Shown: positions 34,099 through 43,861, counted from the first letter of the stretch. The stretch: DNA of 64,000 nucleotides from Gemmatimonadales bacterium (GCA_019038745.1 JAHOYV010000044.1:62001-126000), one strand, 5' to 3'. Notes: generated from the letters alone by a model not told the origin. A program made the numbers and translations.

Positions 34099-37000
34099 TC
34101 AATCGCCTGGCAGTCCTTTTCGGGGCGTTTTTCGTCCTGCTATTTACCGGAGCTATTCAGGCTCCGGTGGCGGCGTTTGCCGTCCAGCAGGTGTCTCGGG
34201 AAAGTGTTCTGCCGGCGGAAGATCAAACCTTGAGTATTGATGAGGAAGCTCTTTTGGTTCTGGAAGTACGGATCGACAAGAAAGGAACCGGGCAGGGATT
34301 GATCGCCTATCAGCACGAGGATGATGTCCTGCTTCCCCTTGGCGCACTCTGCACGATTCTGGAATTGGCAATCATGGTAGATTCCGATCAGGGAACGGCG
34401 CAGGGTTGGATTATTGACGAGGAGCGGACTTTCGAACTGAATCTTCCCGCCCAAACCATCAGCCGGAATGGAAATCTGATGCCCCTGACTCCGGGTACGG
34501 TGGCCTGGGATCATGATGATATCTATGTCCTTACCGATGTTCTGGAGTCCTGGCTGCCATTGGATCTGAAATTCAATTTGCAGCGCATGAACCTCGTCAT
34601 CATTCCCCGAGAAGCACTTCCCTTCCAGAGTCGTTTGAAACGTGACGAACAACGAGCTCTTTGGCTGTTGACCAAAGGCAAGGGAACCATGAATTATCCC
34701 ATCCAGTTGGCTCCATATCGCCTCTGGAGCTGGCCTCTGGTGGATGCCACCATGGGCTTCAATGGCGGTCGACAGACCAATTCCCGCCGCCTTGCCCTGA
34801 CAAGTAACTTCGACCTGGGCGGGTTGTCCTCGAATCTTTTCCTTTCCCACATGGCTTCCAATGGGAATAGCCATACAAACGCTCGATTCAAGGCTGGTCG
34901 CTGGAACAGGGAAGGAACCCTCCTGGGACCCGCGGGGGCCACCCATTACGAATTTGGAGATCTCTACTTCTCTCGCGTCCCCCTGATTTCTGCCAGCAAG
35001 CAGGGTTTGGGAGCCATGATCTCCAACCAGAGTCTCAACCATAGCCGGGAGTTCAACACGACTGATGTCCAGGGTGATGCACTTCCCGGATGGGAAGCTG
35101 AACTTTATATCAACGGTTCACTTTATGATTTCCAGATTGTCGGGGAATCGGGCCAATTCCTTTTTACGGGCGTACCTTTGATTATGGGCAACAATACATT
35201 CCGGACTATTTTGAGAGGGCCTAGGGGTGAAACCAGGGAGGTCGTTAGGAACGCCAACCTGAGTCCTGAAATGGCCGATGTGGGACAATTGAAGTACAAA
35301 GCCACCATCATCAAGGATGGGGGCGGTTTGCTGTCTGATCCACTAACGAGGACCACAAATTATCCAAGTGCCTGGAGCCAACAGCTCGAATTGGCTTATG
35401 CTCTGACTAGCAGTCATGCCCTGGTTTCCAATTTTTCACGGATGCGCTTGGACGACAAAACCGGAACATTCGGTAGTATGACCAGCCACAATTCCCTGGG
35501 TCGAATTTACCTGGAGACCATCCTGGCGAAAAGCCTGAGGAGTGGGGCCTCCATGTCGGTGGGCGCCAGGACCAGGTTAGCCGGCCAAAACCTGTTCGCG
35601 CTATATAACCTCAATGACGAATACGTGGCCGAAGCCATCTATGCCCAATCATACCTGGAGAGGGAGACCGTTCTACGCAGCAGCGGTACTCTCGCCCATC
35701 TGGCCGATCGGCCATTGTCATACACGTTGGGTGCCACCAACAAGCTCTTCCAAGGACGGGACGTTCAACAGGAAAACAAGATAAAGTTCTCCTTGGCCAC
35801 GAGTCTCAATGGATTTCACTTGTCCCACAATGCCCAGTATATACAGAGGGAATTCTTGGCCTCGAAGGAAAGATCAACCCGGGGCACGCAGTTGCTTCGT
35901 ACTCAGATTGGTCCCATCTCCTATGGCGCCGAAGTCACTTACCAGGTCGATCCCATGCGGTTTCGCTCTTCGTCGTCGACGATCAACTGGTATAGAAATG
36001 CCCGGGTTCAGTTATCATCGCGAGCCATGCATTATTGGCATGCCAATTTGGGGACTGACCACTTGAGCGCTGACTTGACGGTCTTCCTCGATCAGATGTC
36101 TCTGGGGGCCAAATACAGCTATTTCGAAGGCAATGGCTCGGCATTCGGCTTGACACTCGGGACCTCCCTTACACGGGACAACCGGTCCAGCAGTTGGATT
36201 GCCCAGAACCAACGTTTGGCGAACCGGGCAGTAGCCTCGGTCAGGGCCTTTATTGATCTGAACAACAACAATACCTTTGACGGATCAGATGAACCGTTGC
36301 CGGGCCTTGGTTTCAGGAATTTAAGTGTCTGGCGGAATATTCGTACCAATGAAGATGGGATTGCCCTTTTGCCCGGCCTGATGGTGAACACTACTCAGAC
36401 CATCAAACTGGATATTTCTACCGTGAGTGATCCATACCTGGTTCCGTCGTCCATGGGAGTGAACGTCGTGAGCCACCCCGGCAGTTTTACTGATGTGGAG
36501 TTCCCACTGACGTATGTGGGGGAAATAGAGGGTATGGTTTTGGATGTTGGGGGCGAGGGAGATCCGGTTCGCTACGTCGGCCTGGAAATCCTGGACGGCG
36601 AAGGCAATCGAGTGCAGTCCACGGTGGCTGAATTCGATGGATATTACTATTTCTCCAACCTCTTTCCAGGTGATTACAAGCTTGCGGTGATCGCATTCAA
36701 CCTCAATGCCAACCGATTTGAACTACCTGAACCGGTACCGTTTACGGTTCCACCCATGGGTGGTTTCATTGAGGGGCCGGATATCATTTTGAAACGGAAG
36801 GAGCCATTGAAGGTCCGGCGGCCCATCATTGCGTCTGTGCAGCCTGAAATAATCAGGGGTAAGGAACCAGAGAAGGAAACCCCGAAAGAGGCCCCGATTG
36901 TGGCTGCCGCGGAGCTATCCCCGGGCTTGCCGACGGCGCAGAAATCGCCTGTTGAGAAGGCTACTGTTCCCGGGTCCGCAGTGACGGCTGCGGCCAGCTC

Positions 37001-37127
37001 TGATCCCCAGAATCCGAGCCTTCCAGACCTTGTTGAGGTCCCCGGTTTCGATGAGGAATTAACTCTGTCCCTAATCTTTGAAATATTGTACCGTAACTCA
37101 CTCTGGCCGGATGAACCTATTCAGTAA
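34095..37127 (+). CDS. Divergent outer-membrane fimbrial usher
   Basis: This 1,010-residue exported protein has an N-terminal signal peptide, an early lumen-facing domain (LLPLGALCTILELAI, Gly-Trp rich), then a long beta-strand-rich region of about 550 residues. The latter contains the usher-like segment PGWEAELYINGSLYDFQIV and GQFLFTGVPLIMGNNTFR. Near residue 715 an SdrD/carboxypeptidase-regulatory-like module (FIDLNNNNTFDGSDEPLPG) appears, followed by a second Ig-like module (GYYYFSNLFPGDYKLAV) and a Pro/Glu/Ala-rich tail. Family ushers secrete and polymerise pilins. Assignment rests on these motifs and the chaperone neighbour. Confidence 0.8.
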   Translation: MINRLAVLFGAFFVLLFTGAIQAPVAAFAVQQVSRESVLPAEDQTLSIDEEALLVLEVRIDKKGTGQGLIAYQHEDDVLLPLGALCTILELAIMVDSDQGTAQGWIIDEERTFELNLPAQTISRNGNLMPLTPGTVAWDHDDIYVLTDVLESWLPLDLKFNLQRMNLVIIPREALPFQSRLKRDEQRALWLLTKGKGTMNYPIQLAPYRLWSWPLVDATMGFNGGRQTNSRRLALTSNFDLGGLSSNLFLSHMASNGNSHTNARFKAGRWNREGTLLGPAGATHYEFGDLYFSRVPLISASKQGLGAMISNQSLNHSREFNTTDVQGDALPGWEAELYINGSLYDFQIVGESGQFLFTGVPLIMGNNTFRTILRGPRGETREVVRNANLSPEMADVGQLKYKATIIKDGGGLLSDPLTRTTNYPSAWSQQLELAYALTSSHALVSNFSRMRLDDKTGTFGSMTSHNSLGRIYLETILAKSLRSGASMSVGARTRLAGQNLFALYNLNDEYVAEAIYAQSYLERETVLRSSGTLAHLADRPLSYTLGATNKLFQGRDVQQENKIKFSLATSLNGFHLSHNAQYIQREFLASKERSTRGTQLLRTQIGPISYGAEVTYQVDPMRFRSSSSTINWYRNARVQLSSRAMHYWHANLGTDHLSADLTVFLDQMSLGAKYSYFEGNGSAFGLTLGTSLTRDNRSSSWIAQNQRLANRAVASVRAFIDLNNNNTFDGSDEPLPGLGFRNLSVWRNIRTNEDGIALLPGLMVNTTQTIKLDISTVSDPYLVPSSMGVNVVSHPGSFTDVEFPLTYVGEIEGMVLDVGGEGDPVRYVGLEILDGEGNRVQSTVAEFDGYYYFSNLFPGDYKLAVIAFNLNANRFELPEPVPFTVPPMGGFIEGPDIILKRKEPLKVRRPIIASVQPEIIRGKEPEKETPKEAPIVAAAELSPGLPTAQKSPVEKATVPGSAVTAAASSDPQNPSLPDLVEVPGFDEELTLSLIFEILYRNSLWPDEPIQ

Positions 37128-37139
37128 AACGGTGTGGGT

Positions 37140-39287
37140 ATGGTATTGAATCACAAGAAGTTGCTTTTCGGTTCCAGGTTCCTTCTGGTTTTGATTTCGA
37201 TTTTTTTCGTGTCTGCTGGTTGGTCCCGGGACCAGGCTCCCGAAGTCTCCGCCAGGGATCAGATGATCCTTCGCATGTTGCAGTTGGGTCGGGCTGGAAG
37301 GATAGCCGATGCCCGGGAAGCTATGCGTTCCTACCTGGTTGATAATCCCACTGACGGCGTCATGTTCTACAACCTCACCTGCCTGGACCTTATGCTCGAT
37401 GAAAAAGAGCAGGCCTTGCAGGACATGGAACGTGCCTTGAGCAACGGGTTCACGAATTTCCGGATTATTGAAACAGATCGGGACATAAGGTCTTTGCGGA
37501 ATGACCCCCGCTTTGTCGAAATGGTGACCAGATCCGAAGAGAAATTCCGCAGTACCTTCCAGTCTAGGGCTCTTTTCCTGGATGAAGGTTATTTGGCCGA
37601 AGGCATTGTCCTGCATCCGGCTCCCCAGGTGACGGCTTCGGGTGGGAGTTTGAACCCTGAAATTTCCGTATCCTTCAACTCCACCGGACTTCAGATAAAT
37701 CTATCGGTGGATGATTTTTGTAGTTCAGAAGAAACTCCGCCCTGGAAGGGGGGATGCGGGGTGCTGGTCAATCTGGTGCAGCCGATGTCGCCTGATGATT
37801 ACGAGTCCCGCCGCTATTTTTCCTTCGGTTTCTATTCTCTCAATGGCCGGCCCCAGGCGGTTCTGGTGGGTAAACACGGTAAGGTGCTGCTTCAGCCGGA
37901 GCCCGGGTTGGTTCCGGTGATCACACGCCAAGGCAGTTTGTCCACCTACGAAATTGCTATTCCGTGGGAACAGTTCAAACCCTATGCACCGCCTTTGGAT
38001 CAGGAAATGGGTTTGAACATCTTTTATCTGGGTGCTGGGCAGGGCGCCTCGCGTCCGGTTTACTCACTCATGGATGAGGAAAACCTGAGCTTCTCCGCTT
38101 CACCCTGGCGCCGTTATGTGCCCATTAATTTCCTGACCAGCGATCGTACAGTCCCGGTGATGAGAGGGCGGCTTTACGAGCGGCTGGCCCAGGGCGATTC
38201 TCTGGGTGTTCAGCTGGTACTCTGGTCGGAAACCGAAGGTCAGGCCCAATGCAGCCTGTCCATCCATCCCCAGGGCAATCCAACGGTAACGGTGGGCACG
38301 CCGGTTGGGGAAATCTTTCCCTGTGAAACAGAACTGAATTTTTTGAACACATACATTCCTCTTAACGAAATTCCCTCTGGGTCCTACAACGTCCTGGCTG
38401 AAATATCAGGACCAGGTGGTTTGACCTTCACTCAGGAATTCCCCTTCGACAACCTGGAGCAGGATTGGATCAGTTCCCTCAACGAAAGGGTGTATGCCCT
38501 CAAGATTCCGGAACAGTCCACTCTGTATTATCACCTGTTCGCCCTGGCGAGGCAGTTGGATTATCGGCATCCCCAAGAAGAAGCATCGGGTCTGCACATG
38601 GCACGAGCTGAAGTTGTCCGTTTAATAGAACTATGTGAGGCCGGCGGCTCCTGCCTTCCCGACTCAGGTCTGTTTAGGGGAGGATTCACTTCCGACGTGA
38701 TGACTCAACGGTTCTGTTCGATGTATCTGCCCCAAGGCTACAGGGAATGGGATAGCCCCCAGCTTTTGGTTGTGCTGCCGCCGGAACCGGGTTCCGAAGA
38801 CGATCTGGCCCGCAGCTTGGGTGAGGCCTTGGCTGGAAAGGCAGAAGTTATCGTCATGGTTCCCCAGTCTCATGGGTACTCAAGCCTGGCCCTTGGAAAA
38901 ACCGCCGATGAGACCGCACTGGCCCTGGAATGGGCGAGGAGTTTGTTTTCCGGAGGTCCTGTCACCCTGGTGGGATTGGGAAAGAGCACCGATGCCGCCC
39001 TGGAAACAAGCCTCCGCCGCCCTGATCTGTGCAAGGAGGTTTTTATCGAGGGAGACCAGATCTACAGCGACCTGATCGGATTTTCCGAAGCCGCAGTGTG
39101 GGAAGCCCTCGGTGATCGCAGTAACCCCATCCCTTATTATCTTACTCACGGAACTCTGGCCTCCCCACGATTACCGGTGATCGTCCCTTCCATGAGAAAA
39201 CTTGGCTTGGAGGTCACAACCCTTTCCGTCAATGCCCCGGCCATGAACGCCGCTGCTCTGGCCACCTGGTTTTTGTCCCACCGGTGA
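37140..39287 (+). CDS. Large exported protein with TPR-like, beta-sandwich and hydrolase-like regions
   Basis: I cannot name this 715-residue protein. A signal peptide (RFLLVLISIFFVSAGWS) is followed by a short TPR-like helical part (DQMILRMLQLGRAGRIADAR; residues 40-130). Next comes a beta-rich segment reminiscent of family-9 carbohydrate-binding/DOMON-like sandwiches (YEIAIPWEQFKPYAPP). The C-terminal third resembles an alpha/beta hydrolase (LVGLGKSTDAAL, IPYYLTHGTLASPRLPV) but lacks a clear GxSxG and the Asp after HG. Starts: ATG 37140, or GTG 37134; no strong ribosome-binding site. It follows the usher after only 12 bases and probably belongs to the same operon. Confidence 0.7.
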   Translation: MVLNHKKLLFGSRFLLVLISIFFVSAGWSRDQAPEVSARDQMILRMLQLGRAGRIADAREAMRSYLVDNPTDGVMFYNLTCLDLMLDEKEQALQDMERALSNGFTNFRIIETDRDIRSLRNDPRFVEMVTRSEEKFRSTFQSRALFLDEGYLAEGIVLHPAPQVTASGGSLNPEISVSFNSTGLQINLSVDDFCSSEETPPWKGGCGVLVNLVQPMSPDDYESRRYFSFGFYSLNGRPQAVLVGKHGKVLLQPEPGLVPVITRQGSLSTYEIAIPWEQFKPYAPPLDQEMGLNIFYLGAGQGASRPVYSLMDEENLSFSASPWRRYVPINFLTSDRTVPVMRGRLYERLAQGDSLGVQLVLWSETEGQAQCSLSIHPQGNPTVTVGTPVGEIFPCETELNFLNTYIPLNEIPSGSYNVLAEISGPGGLTFTQEFPFDNLEQDWISSLNERVYALKIPEQSTLYYHLFALARQLDYRHPQEEASGLHMARAEVVRLIELCEAGGSCLPDSGLFRGGFTSDVMTQRFCSMYLPQGYREWDSPQLLVVLPPEPGSEDDLARSLGEALAGKAEVIVMVPQSHGYSSLALGKTADETALALEWARSLFSGGPVTLVGLGKSTDAALETSLRRPDLCKEVFIEGDQIYSDLIGFSEAAVWEALGDRSNPIPYYLTHGTLASPRLPVIVPSMRKLGLEVTTLSVNAPAMNAAALATWFLSHR

Positions 39288-39437
39288 AACCGGTCAATAG
39301 ACGATAATTTCCCCGCTAAGTGGTCTGCGTGATATACGAATGAGTTTTAACTCACCCAACTGGCCCGATCATTGAATCATGTATAAAATCCCGGGGTGTG
39401 CATTCCGTCCATCCGGGCCCCTAGGTAGGGAGATTCA

Positions 39438-40058
39438 ATGAAGTTCGGTTCACGCGCTATAATAGTCGTGTCGATGCTGGCGGTAGGGGTTTGTCCCCTC
39501 TCCGCCCAGAATTCGATCACCGGCGATGGTGATTTTCGCGCAGCCTCCTGGGGCCAAAGCCCGTTAGAAGTAGAAAACCTGGAGGCCGTGGCCCCGTTCT
39601 ACAGGGATGAAAACCTTGTCATATTCCGTGACGATTTTCAGGGCATTCCAGCCGATGTGATCTACTTTTTCCACGAAGACAAATTGATAATGGGGTTTAC
39701 CCACCTGCTGATCGAGCACGCAGACCTGGAGGACTACTTCACCGATTATGAGCAGGTAAAAAATTCGCTGGGGCAGGGGCTGGGCTCTCCCCACGTGGAA
39801 AACTGGCAAATGTCGCTTCCCGAACTGGAGGAAGACCGATCCATGTGGGCCGATGCCCTGGGCTTCGGCCTGATCAAAGTGGAAGCGGGTTGGTTACTCG
39901 GCACTACCGGGGTTGCTCTGCGCCTGTCGGGAGGAAATTTCAGCGGCCACTTGATGATGATCCATTTCAGCCAAAGCGACATGAATACCGGACGCGGGGC
40001 CTACAAGGAATACTTTGCGCAGAAGATCGGCGTACCCAACGAATATTTCAGGAACTGA
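39438..40058 (+). CDS. Small exported protein of unknown function
   Basis: This 206-residue protein starts after TAGGGAG and has a signal peptide (MKFGSRAIIVVSMLAVGVCPLSA). The mature N-terminus, FRAASWGQSPLEVENLE, and the following VIYFFHEDKLIMGFTHLL strand resemble a common but uncharacterised exported family in which a WG(x)S(x)xEV motif opens each domain. No catalytic motif is visible. A 150-base gap separates it from the usher operon, so it may have its own promoter. It converges with the glycosyltransferase gene, the stop codons being one base apart. Confidence 0.75.
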   Translation: MKFGSRAIIVVSMLAVGVCPLSAQNSITGDGDFRAASWGQSPLEVENLEAVAPFYRDENLVIFRDDFQGIPADVIYFFHEDKLIMGFTHLLIEHADLEDYFTDYEQVKNSLGQGLGSPHVENWQMSLPELEEDRSMWADALGFGLIKVEAGWLLGTTGVALRLSGGNFSGHLMMIHFSQSDMNTGRGAYKEYFAQKIGVPNEYFRN

Positions 40059-40059
40059 C

Positions 40060-41037
40060 CTACCCTCGGCGATTCTCCACATCACTTGTCAGATCCGGAG
40101 GCACGGCCTGGATCTGACCCTGGAATTGTAGCCGGAACCGCTCCCGATAAGTTCTGGCCAGGGCGAGATTCCTTCTCCGATCGCCGGGCGCCACCAGCCG
40201 GAACAAAGCCTTCAAACCATACTCCGCCGCCTGGGCCAATCTGAAGCCCGGAATCTGTCCGGGCCCGTAATGCTTGCCGATAAACAGTCGGTAGCTTTTC
40301 TGGAACTGTCGCGTCGTGAACCGACCGGCCTTCTCGGCCGACCGGCCCTCCAGGTGGGTGATTTCCACCTCGGCGCAGTACCAGATATCCAGTCCCCGTC
40401 TGCGGGCTCGGTGGCACCAATCAGTCTCTTCGAAGTACATGAAAAACTGCTCATCCAACTTGCCGACACTTTCCAAAGCGGATCGGGGCATGAGGAAACA
40501 GGCGCCCAGCACATAATCGACTCGGTCGGAGGTTTCCGTCCGAGCCGGAATGTGAACCACTCGATTCTGAAACCACCGGCCCGGCAGCAGGCGAAGGGGA
40601 TCCAGGAATCCCAGCCAATGGAAATGGGCAGAAGGAAAATATCCATAGGTAATCGTGGGCAAGCCTTGTTCATCGACCAGAAGAGGGCCGACCGCACCAA
40701 GGGATGATTTTATTGAGGCGAATTCGACCAGGCGGGTAAGCGAACCCGGCGGGCAGACGGTGTCCGGATTCAACAGCAGGATGAAATCGCCACTGGTTTG
40801 CTCAAGGGCAAGGTTGTTGGCCCTGGTGAACCCAAGGTTACCGCCGCTTTCCATGAGCCGGCACGTGGGGAGATCGTTGGCGGCCTCGGCGATCATTTCA
40901 GCCGAACCATCACTGGAGGCGTTGTCCACCACCAGGATTTCGAAGGACAAGCCGGGACAGGCTGCCTCCAATGAAGCCAGACAGTTCGCCAGAAGGTCCC
41001 GCGTGTTCCAGTTGACGATGATGATACTTAGGTCCAC
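40060..41037 (-). CDS. Family 2 glycosyltransferase, WbbL-like
   Basis: This protein of about 325 residues transfers sugars from nucleotide donors, probably to a cell-surface glycan. It has the GT-A start DLSIIIVNWNTRDLLANCL, VVDNASSDGSAEMI, LLLNPDTVCPPGSL (metal-binding DxD-like position) and MYFEETDWCHRARRRG, the signature of rhamnosyltransferase-like WbbL proteins. The start is uncertain: GTG 41037 or TTG 41043 give the conserved N-terminus; an ATG at 41133 would overlap the rhomboid gene. It is immediately downstream of that gene on the same strand. Confidence 0.88.
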   Translation of the reverse strand: MDLSIIIVNWNTRDLLANCLASLEAACPGLSFEILVVDNASSDGSAEMIAEAANDLPTCRLMESGGNLGFTRANNLALEQTSGDFILLLNPDTVCPPGSLTRLVEFASIKSSLGAVGPLLVDEQGLPTITYGYFPSAHFHWLGFLDPLRLLPGRWFQNRVVHIPARTETSDRVDYVLGACFLMPRSALESVGKLDEQFFMYFEETDWCHRARRRGLDIWYCAEVEITHLEGRSAEKAGRFTTRQFQKSYRLFIGKHYGPGQIPGFRLAQAAEYGLKALFRLVAPGDRRRNLALARTYRERFRLQFQGQIQAVPPDLTSDVENRRG

Positions 41038-41092
41038 GCTCAACCGCCGATTCCCAGGAAATCCACCCTGAAAAGAAAACGGTCCGAACAAT

Positions 41093-42007
41093 TCATCTTT
41101 TGCCGGCCCGGCGCAGAATCTCCTGCTCCTCATCCGTCAAGCTCTGAAGACCTTTTTTAGATATCTTGTCCAGCACTTGGTCGATCCTCTCCTGCTGGGG
41201 AGATTTTTCGTACCCGTTTTGAGGATCCCAAGTGTAGCCGGGCTTGGCCCCGTCATAGCCCTCGGGACGGTCGGTTGACCCGTCCCCTCCCTGAGTTTCA
41301 TTGGGTCGGACAACACGAATTTTTCGCTTTGTCTGGAACCGTTGCCACGTCTGTCCCAGACCGCCGGGCCGGCTGGAGGGCATGGTCACATAAAGGAAGA
41401 TGAACCCGGCCACCATCCCGCCCAGATGGGCCAGGTGGGCGATACCGCCGCCGCCGGGAATGGAAAGCAACTCGATCACGCCGAAGAGCATCACAGCGTA
41501 CTTCGCCTTCATCGGAATGATCATCATGAGCAGGATGACGTTGTTGGGGAAGGTCATGCCGTAAGCCAGCAGGATACCGAATATTGCCGCCGAGGCGCCA
41601 AGCATCGGAGTGTAGGATCCAATTCCAACCAGGTTGAAAAGTCCGTACAGGACCGATCCGCCCAGACCGCAGATGAAGTAGTAGGTCAGGAAAGTACGCC
41701 GGCCCCACATGGCCTCGATCTGGGAGCCGAACATCCACAGGCCGAACATGTTGAAGGCGATGTGCCCAAATCCCCCGTGTAGGAACATGTAGGTAATAAA
41801 GCGCCAGATCTGGAATTCATTGACCGCCAGGTGGGGAATGAAGGTTCCGATCTGATCCAGCACGCCCATCCGCCCGCTCAGGCCTCCGCCGAGCAGGGTC
41901 TGCAACAAGAAGACGGCCGCGTTGGCGATCAGGAGGCCTTTGACGGCCGGTGTCATTCCCATTCCGCCGAAGCGGATGCCCCCGCCCATTGGTTGCCTAG
42001 GTCTCAT
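41093..42007 (-). CDS. Rhomboid family intramembrane serine protease
   Basis: This 304-residue protein has six predicted membrane helices. The catalytic dyad is visible: Ser in the GASA motif (MLGASAAIFGILLAYG) and His in AHLAHLGGMVAGF. The HGGFGHIAFNMFGLWMFG segment is the second rhomboid hallmark. A cytosolic tail of about 95 residues ends in a helical motif DKISKKGLQSLTDEEQEILR found in several bacterial rhomboids. GAGGAT precedes the ATG. Substrates are unknown. Confidence 0.93.
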   Translation of the reverse strand: MRPRQPMGGGIRFGGMGMTPAVKGLLIANAAVFLLQTLLGGGLSGRMGVLDQIGTFIPHLAVNEFQIWRFITYMFLHGGFGHIAFNMFGLWMFGSQIEAMWGRRTFLTYYFICGLGGSVLYGLFNLVGIGSYTPMLGASAAIFGILLAYGMTFPNNVILLMMIIPMKAKYAVMLFGVIELLSIPGGGGIAHLAHLGGMVAGFIFLYVTMPSSRPGGLGQTWQRFQTKRKIRVVRPNETQGGDGSTDRPEGYDGAKPGYTWDPQNGYEKSPQQERIDQVLDKISKKGLQSLTDEEQEILRRAGKR

Positions 42008-42164
42008 CGAAAGATCCTCTCGGCCAAGTTTGGTTCAAAAATTACATGTGCGTAGATACCGCAAATCTACAACGTAAATCGCTTGGCGGCACGGCAAATT
42101 TTTTGATCGACTTTTTGACCTACCAAGGAGCCGTCAACAATTTTCAACGAGAACTCCATAAATA

Positions 42165-42192
42165 ACGGGGCAGGCTTTTCAGCCTGCCCCGT
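42165..42192 (-). terminator. Hairpin terminator of the FadL-like gene
   Basis: A perfect 12-bp stem ACGGGGCAGGCT / AGCCTGCCCCGT with a 4-base loop, followed on the minus strand by TATTTATGG. The U-tract is short, but the position 24 bases after the stop fits a terminator. Confidence 0.7.
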
Positions 42193-42215
42193 TGTGCGAT
42201 AGAATTTAGTCTCTC

Positions 42216-43502
42216 TTAAAAGAAGCTATATTGAAGATTTAAAGCCCCAATATAATTTGTTTTTGCATATTCCACTTCTGGGGTTCCGGCCAATGGTACT
42301 GCGGCCGCCGTTTCAGAGACGTAGAAACAACCCATCAAGCCAAAAGAAAGAGTAATTTTTTCACTGTATTTGTATTTCGTACCCAGGGCAATGGTATTGC
42401 AGTCAAGGGGCGGGCTCATCTTCTCGATCAAGCCATACCCATCCGCAGCCATACCCGTGGCGGTGTACATGTAACCAGCGGTTGCGGACAATTTTTCGCT
42501 GAATACATTTCCCGCACTGATCGCGATGTCGTAGGAATTTCCATCCCTGGCTTCATTTTGCACATCGCCCCAGTCAGCATCCTCGTCGAAATAAAGGGTA
42601 AAGGAGGGGCTGATGGAAAATTCGGGGGTTACGTTCCACAAAACCCCTGTTGCAAACACAGCTGCAAGGTCCCTTGCGTAACTCTCGCCGTCCACCAGGC
42701 CGTTGGCTATCAAAATATATTCGCCAGGAGTGCCTTTGGTATCAGGGTCAACAACGGTTTCCCAGTCCAAATTAAGTTTGGTTTCATATTTAAACGCTAC
42801 ATTGACCTTTTCATTGGGCCTATAGTTAAGGCCGACCACTCCGCCAAATGCGTCTGAATCCTGTTCATATTTGCCTAAAATTTCCGCTCCAGCATATGTG
42901 CCGTGAATATCAACTTCCTTAGTGGTAATGACAGACCGTGCTCCTGCAGAAACTGAAATCATGTCATTGAGTGCATATGATCCACCGGCCGTGAAGGCAT
43001 AATAAATACTTTTAGCGCCTGCAAATCCATCGGTTAAAGCACTTCCACCAGGAAGTCCATAAGCGGCAAAAAGGCCAGCAGATGCGGCATTGCCAATGGC
43101 TTCAGTAATAATATTACCCTCATCATATTCAACAAGACCACCGCCGCCAAGGATGGTGAAAGTGCCATAAGCGGCCCATTTGTCCTGTTTGTAGATGGAG
43201 AAAATGGAGGGTACTATTGGTAATCCAGTCATCTCATGAGCTTCATCGCCATAAGTATGGCTGTAATCAAGGGAAAGAAACTGGGTGTCCAGTTCAAAAT
43301 ACATCCCATTCTCAAGTTGCATGATACCAGCAGGGTTATAGGCTGCGATATCTGAACCATCAATGGCTGCATTTCTACTTGCGGAGCCAATATAGTCCGC
43401 AGACAGGTTCTGCTTGTTGTCCACACCGCCGGCAATGACAAATTGCGGCACAAGACCCACGAGCAGCACCGTAGTGAAAATACAAATGACTGTTTTTCTC
43501 AT
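42216..43502 (-). CDS. FadL/OmpP1-family outer-membrane porin
   Basis: This 428-residue beta-barrel probably passes hydrophobic compounds across the outer membrane. A signal peptide (MRKTVICIFTTVLLVGLVP) precedes the FadL-like plug region, SADYIGSASRNAAIDGSDIA then AAYNPAGIMQLENGMY. The chain then alternates strands to the end YSFF, with the terminal Phe typical of outer-membrane proteins. ATG 43502 is chosen over 43514 since GGAGG lies between them. Two sampled 60-base stretches are about 40-43 percent GC, below the flanks, which suggests acquisition by transfer. Confidence 0.85.
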   Translation of the reverse strand: MRKTVICIFTTVLLVGLVPQFVIAGGVDNKQNLSADYIGSASRNAAIDGSDIAAYNPAGIMQLENGMYFELDTQFLSLDYSHTYGDEAHEMTGLPIVPSIFSIYKQDKWAAYGTFTILGGGGLVEYDEGNIITEAIGNAASAGLFAAYGLPGGSALTDGFAGAKSIYYAFTAGGSYALNDMISVSAGARSVITTKEVDIHGTYAGAEILGKYEQDSDAFGGVVGLNYRPNEKVNVAFKYETKLNLDWETVVDPDTKGTPGEYILIANGLVDGESYARDLAAVFATGVLWNVTPEFSISPSFTLYFDEDADWGDVQNEARDGNSYDIAISAGNVFSEKLSATAGYMYTATGMAADGYGLIEKMSPPLDCNTIALGTKYKYSEKITLSFGLMGCFYVSETAAAVPLAGTPEVEYAKTNYIGALNLQYSFF

Positions 43503-43520
43503 TTCAACCTCCATAACGGG

Positions 43521-43557
43521 AACACGTGAATCAACCTATTTCTGACCCTCACGTGTT
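43521..43557. repeat. Inverted repeat with two CACGTG cores
   Basis: AACACGTGA (43521-43529) and TCACGTGTT (43549-43557) form a perfect 9-base inverted repeat with a 19-base spacer. Each arm contains the self-complementary CACGTG. It lies 19 bases upstream of the FadL-like start codon, within the expected leader, so it could be an operator or an mRNA hairpin. Confidence 0.5.
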
Positions 43558-43861
43558 TCTTTGAAAAAGTTACTTCCTTGACCCGCGAAGAAATCACGAG
43601 AATCGCGCGAGTTTAGGCCGAGAATCATCATTCTTACAACGTTTCTTTTCTGAAGGACAACTGCCATGGAAAGGCTGGTGGTCCCAACCGAACTGTCATC
43701 CTCCTTTTCGACCGAGTGAGGTTTGCATCCTACCCAATGGAAATCCAACAGTCAATCCGTCGCCAATCGTCCGCTATCTGTCGGTTAACCTTGACCGGAA
43801 GCCACTATTTCGAAGCTGGCGAACACTACCACACGGTTTCTCCCCTGGCCAAGACATATTC

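Noticed and set aside
43536-43748. 70-codon minus-strand frame upstream of the FadL-like gene
   Set aside because: No signal peptide, domain or good ribosome-binding site; it covers the inverted repeat region and is better read as regulatory DNA.
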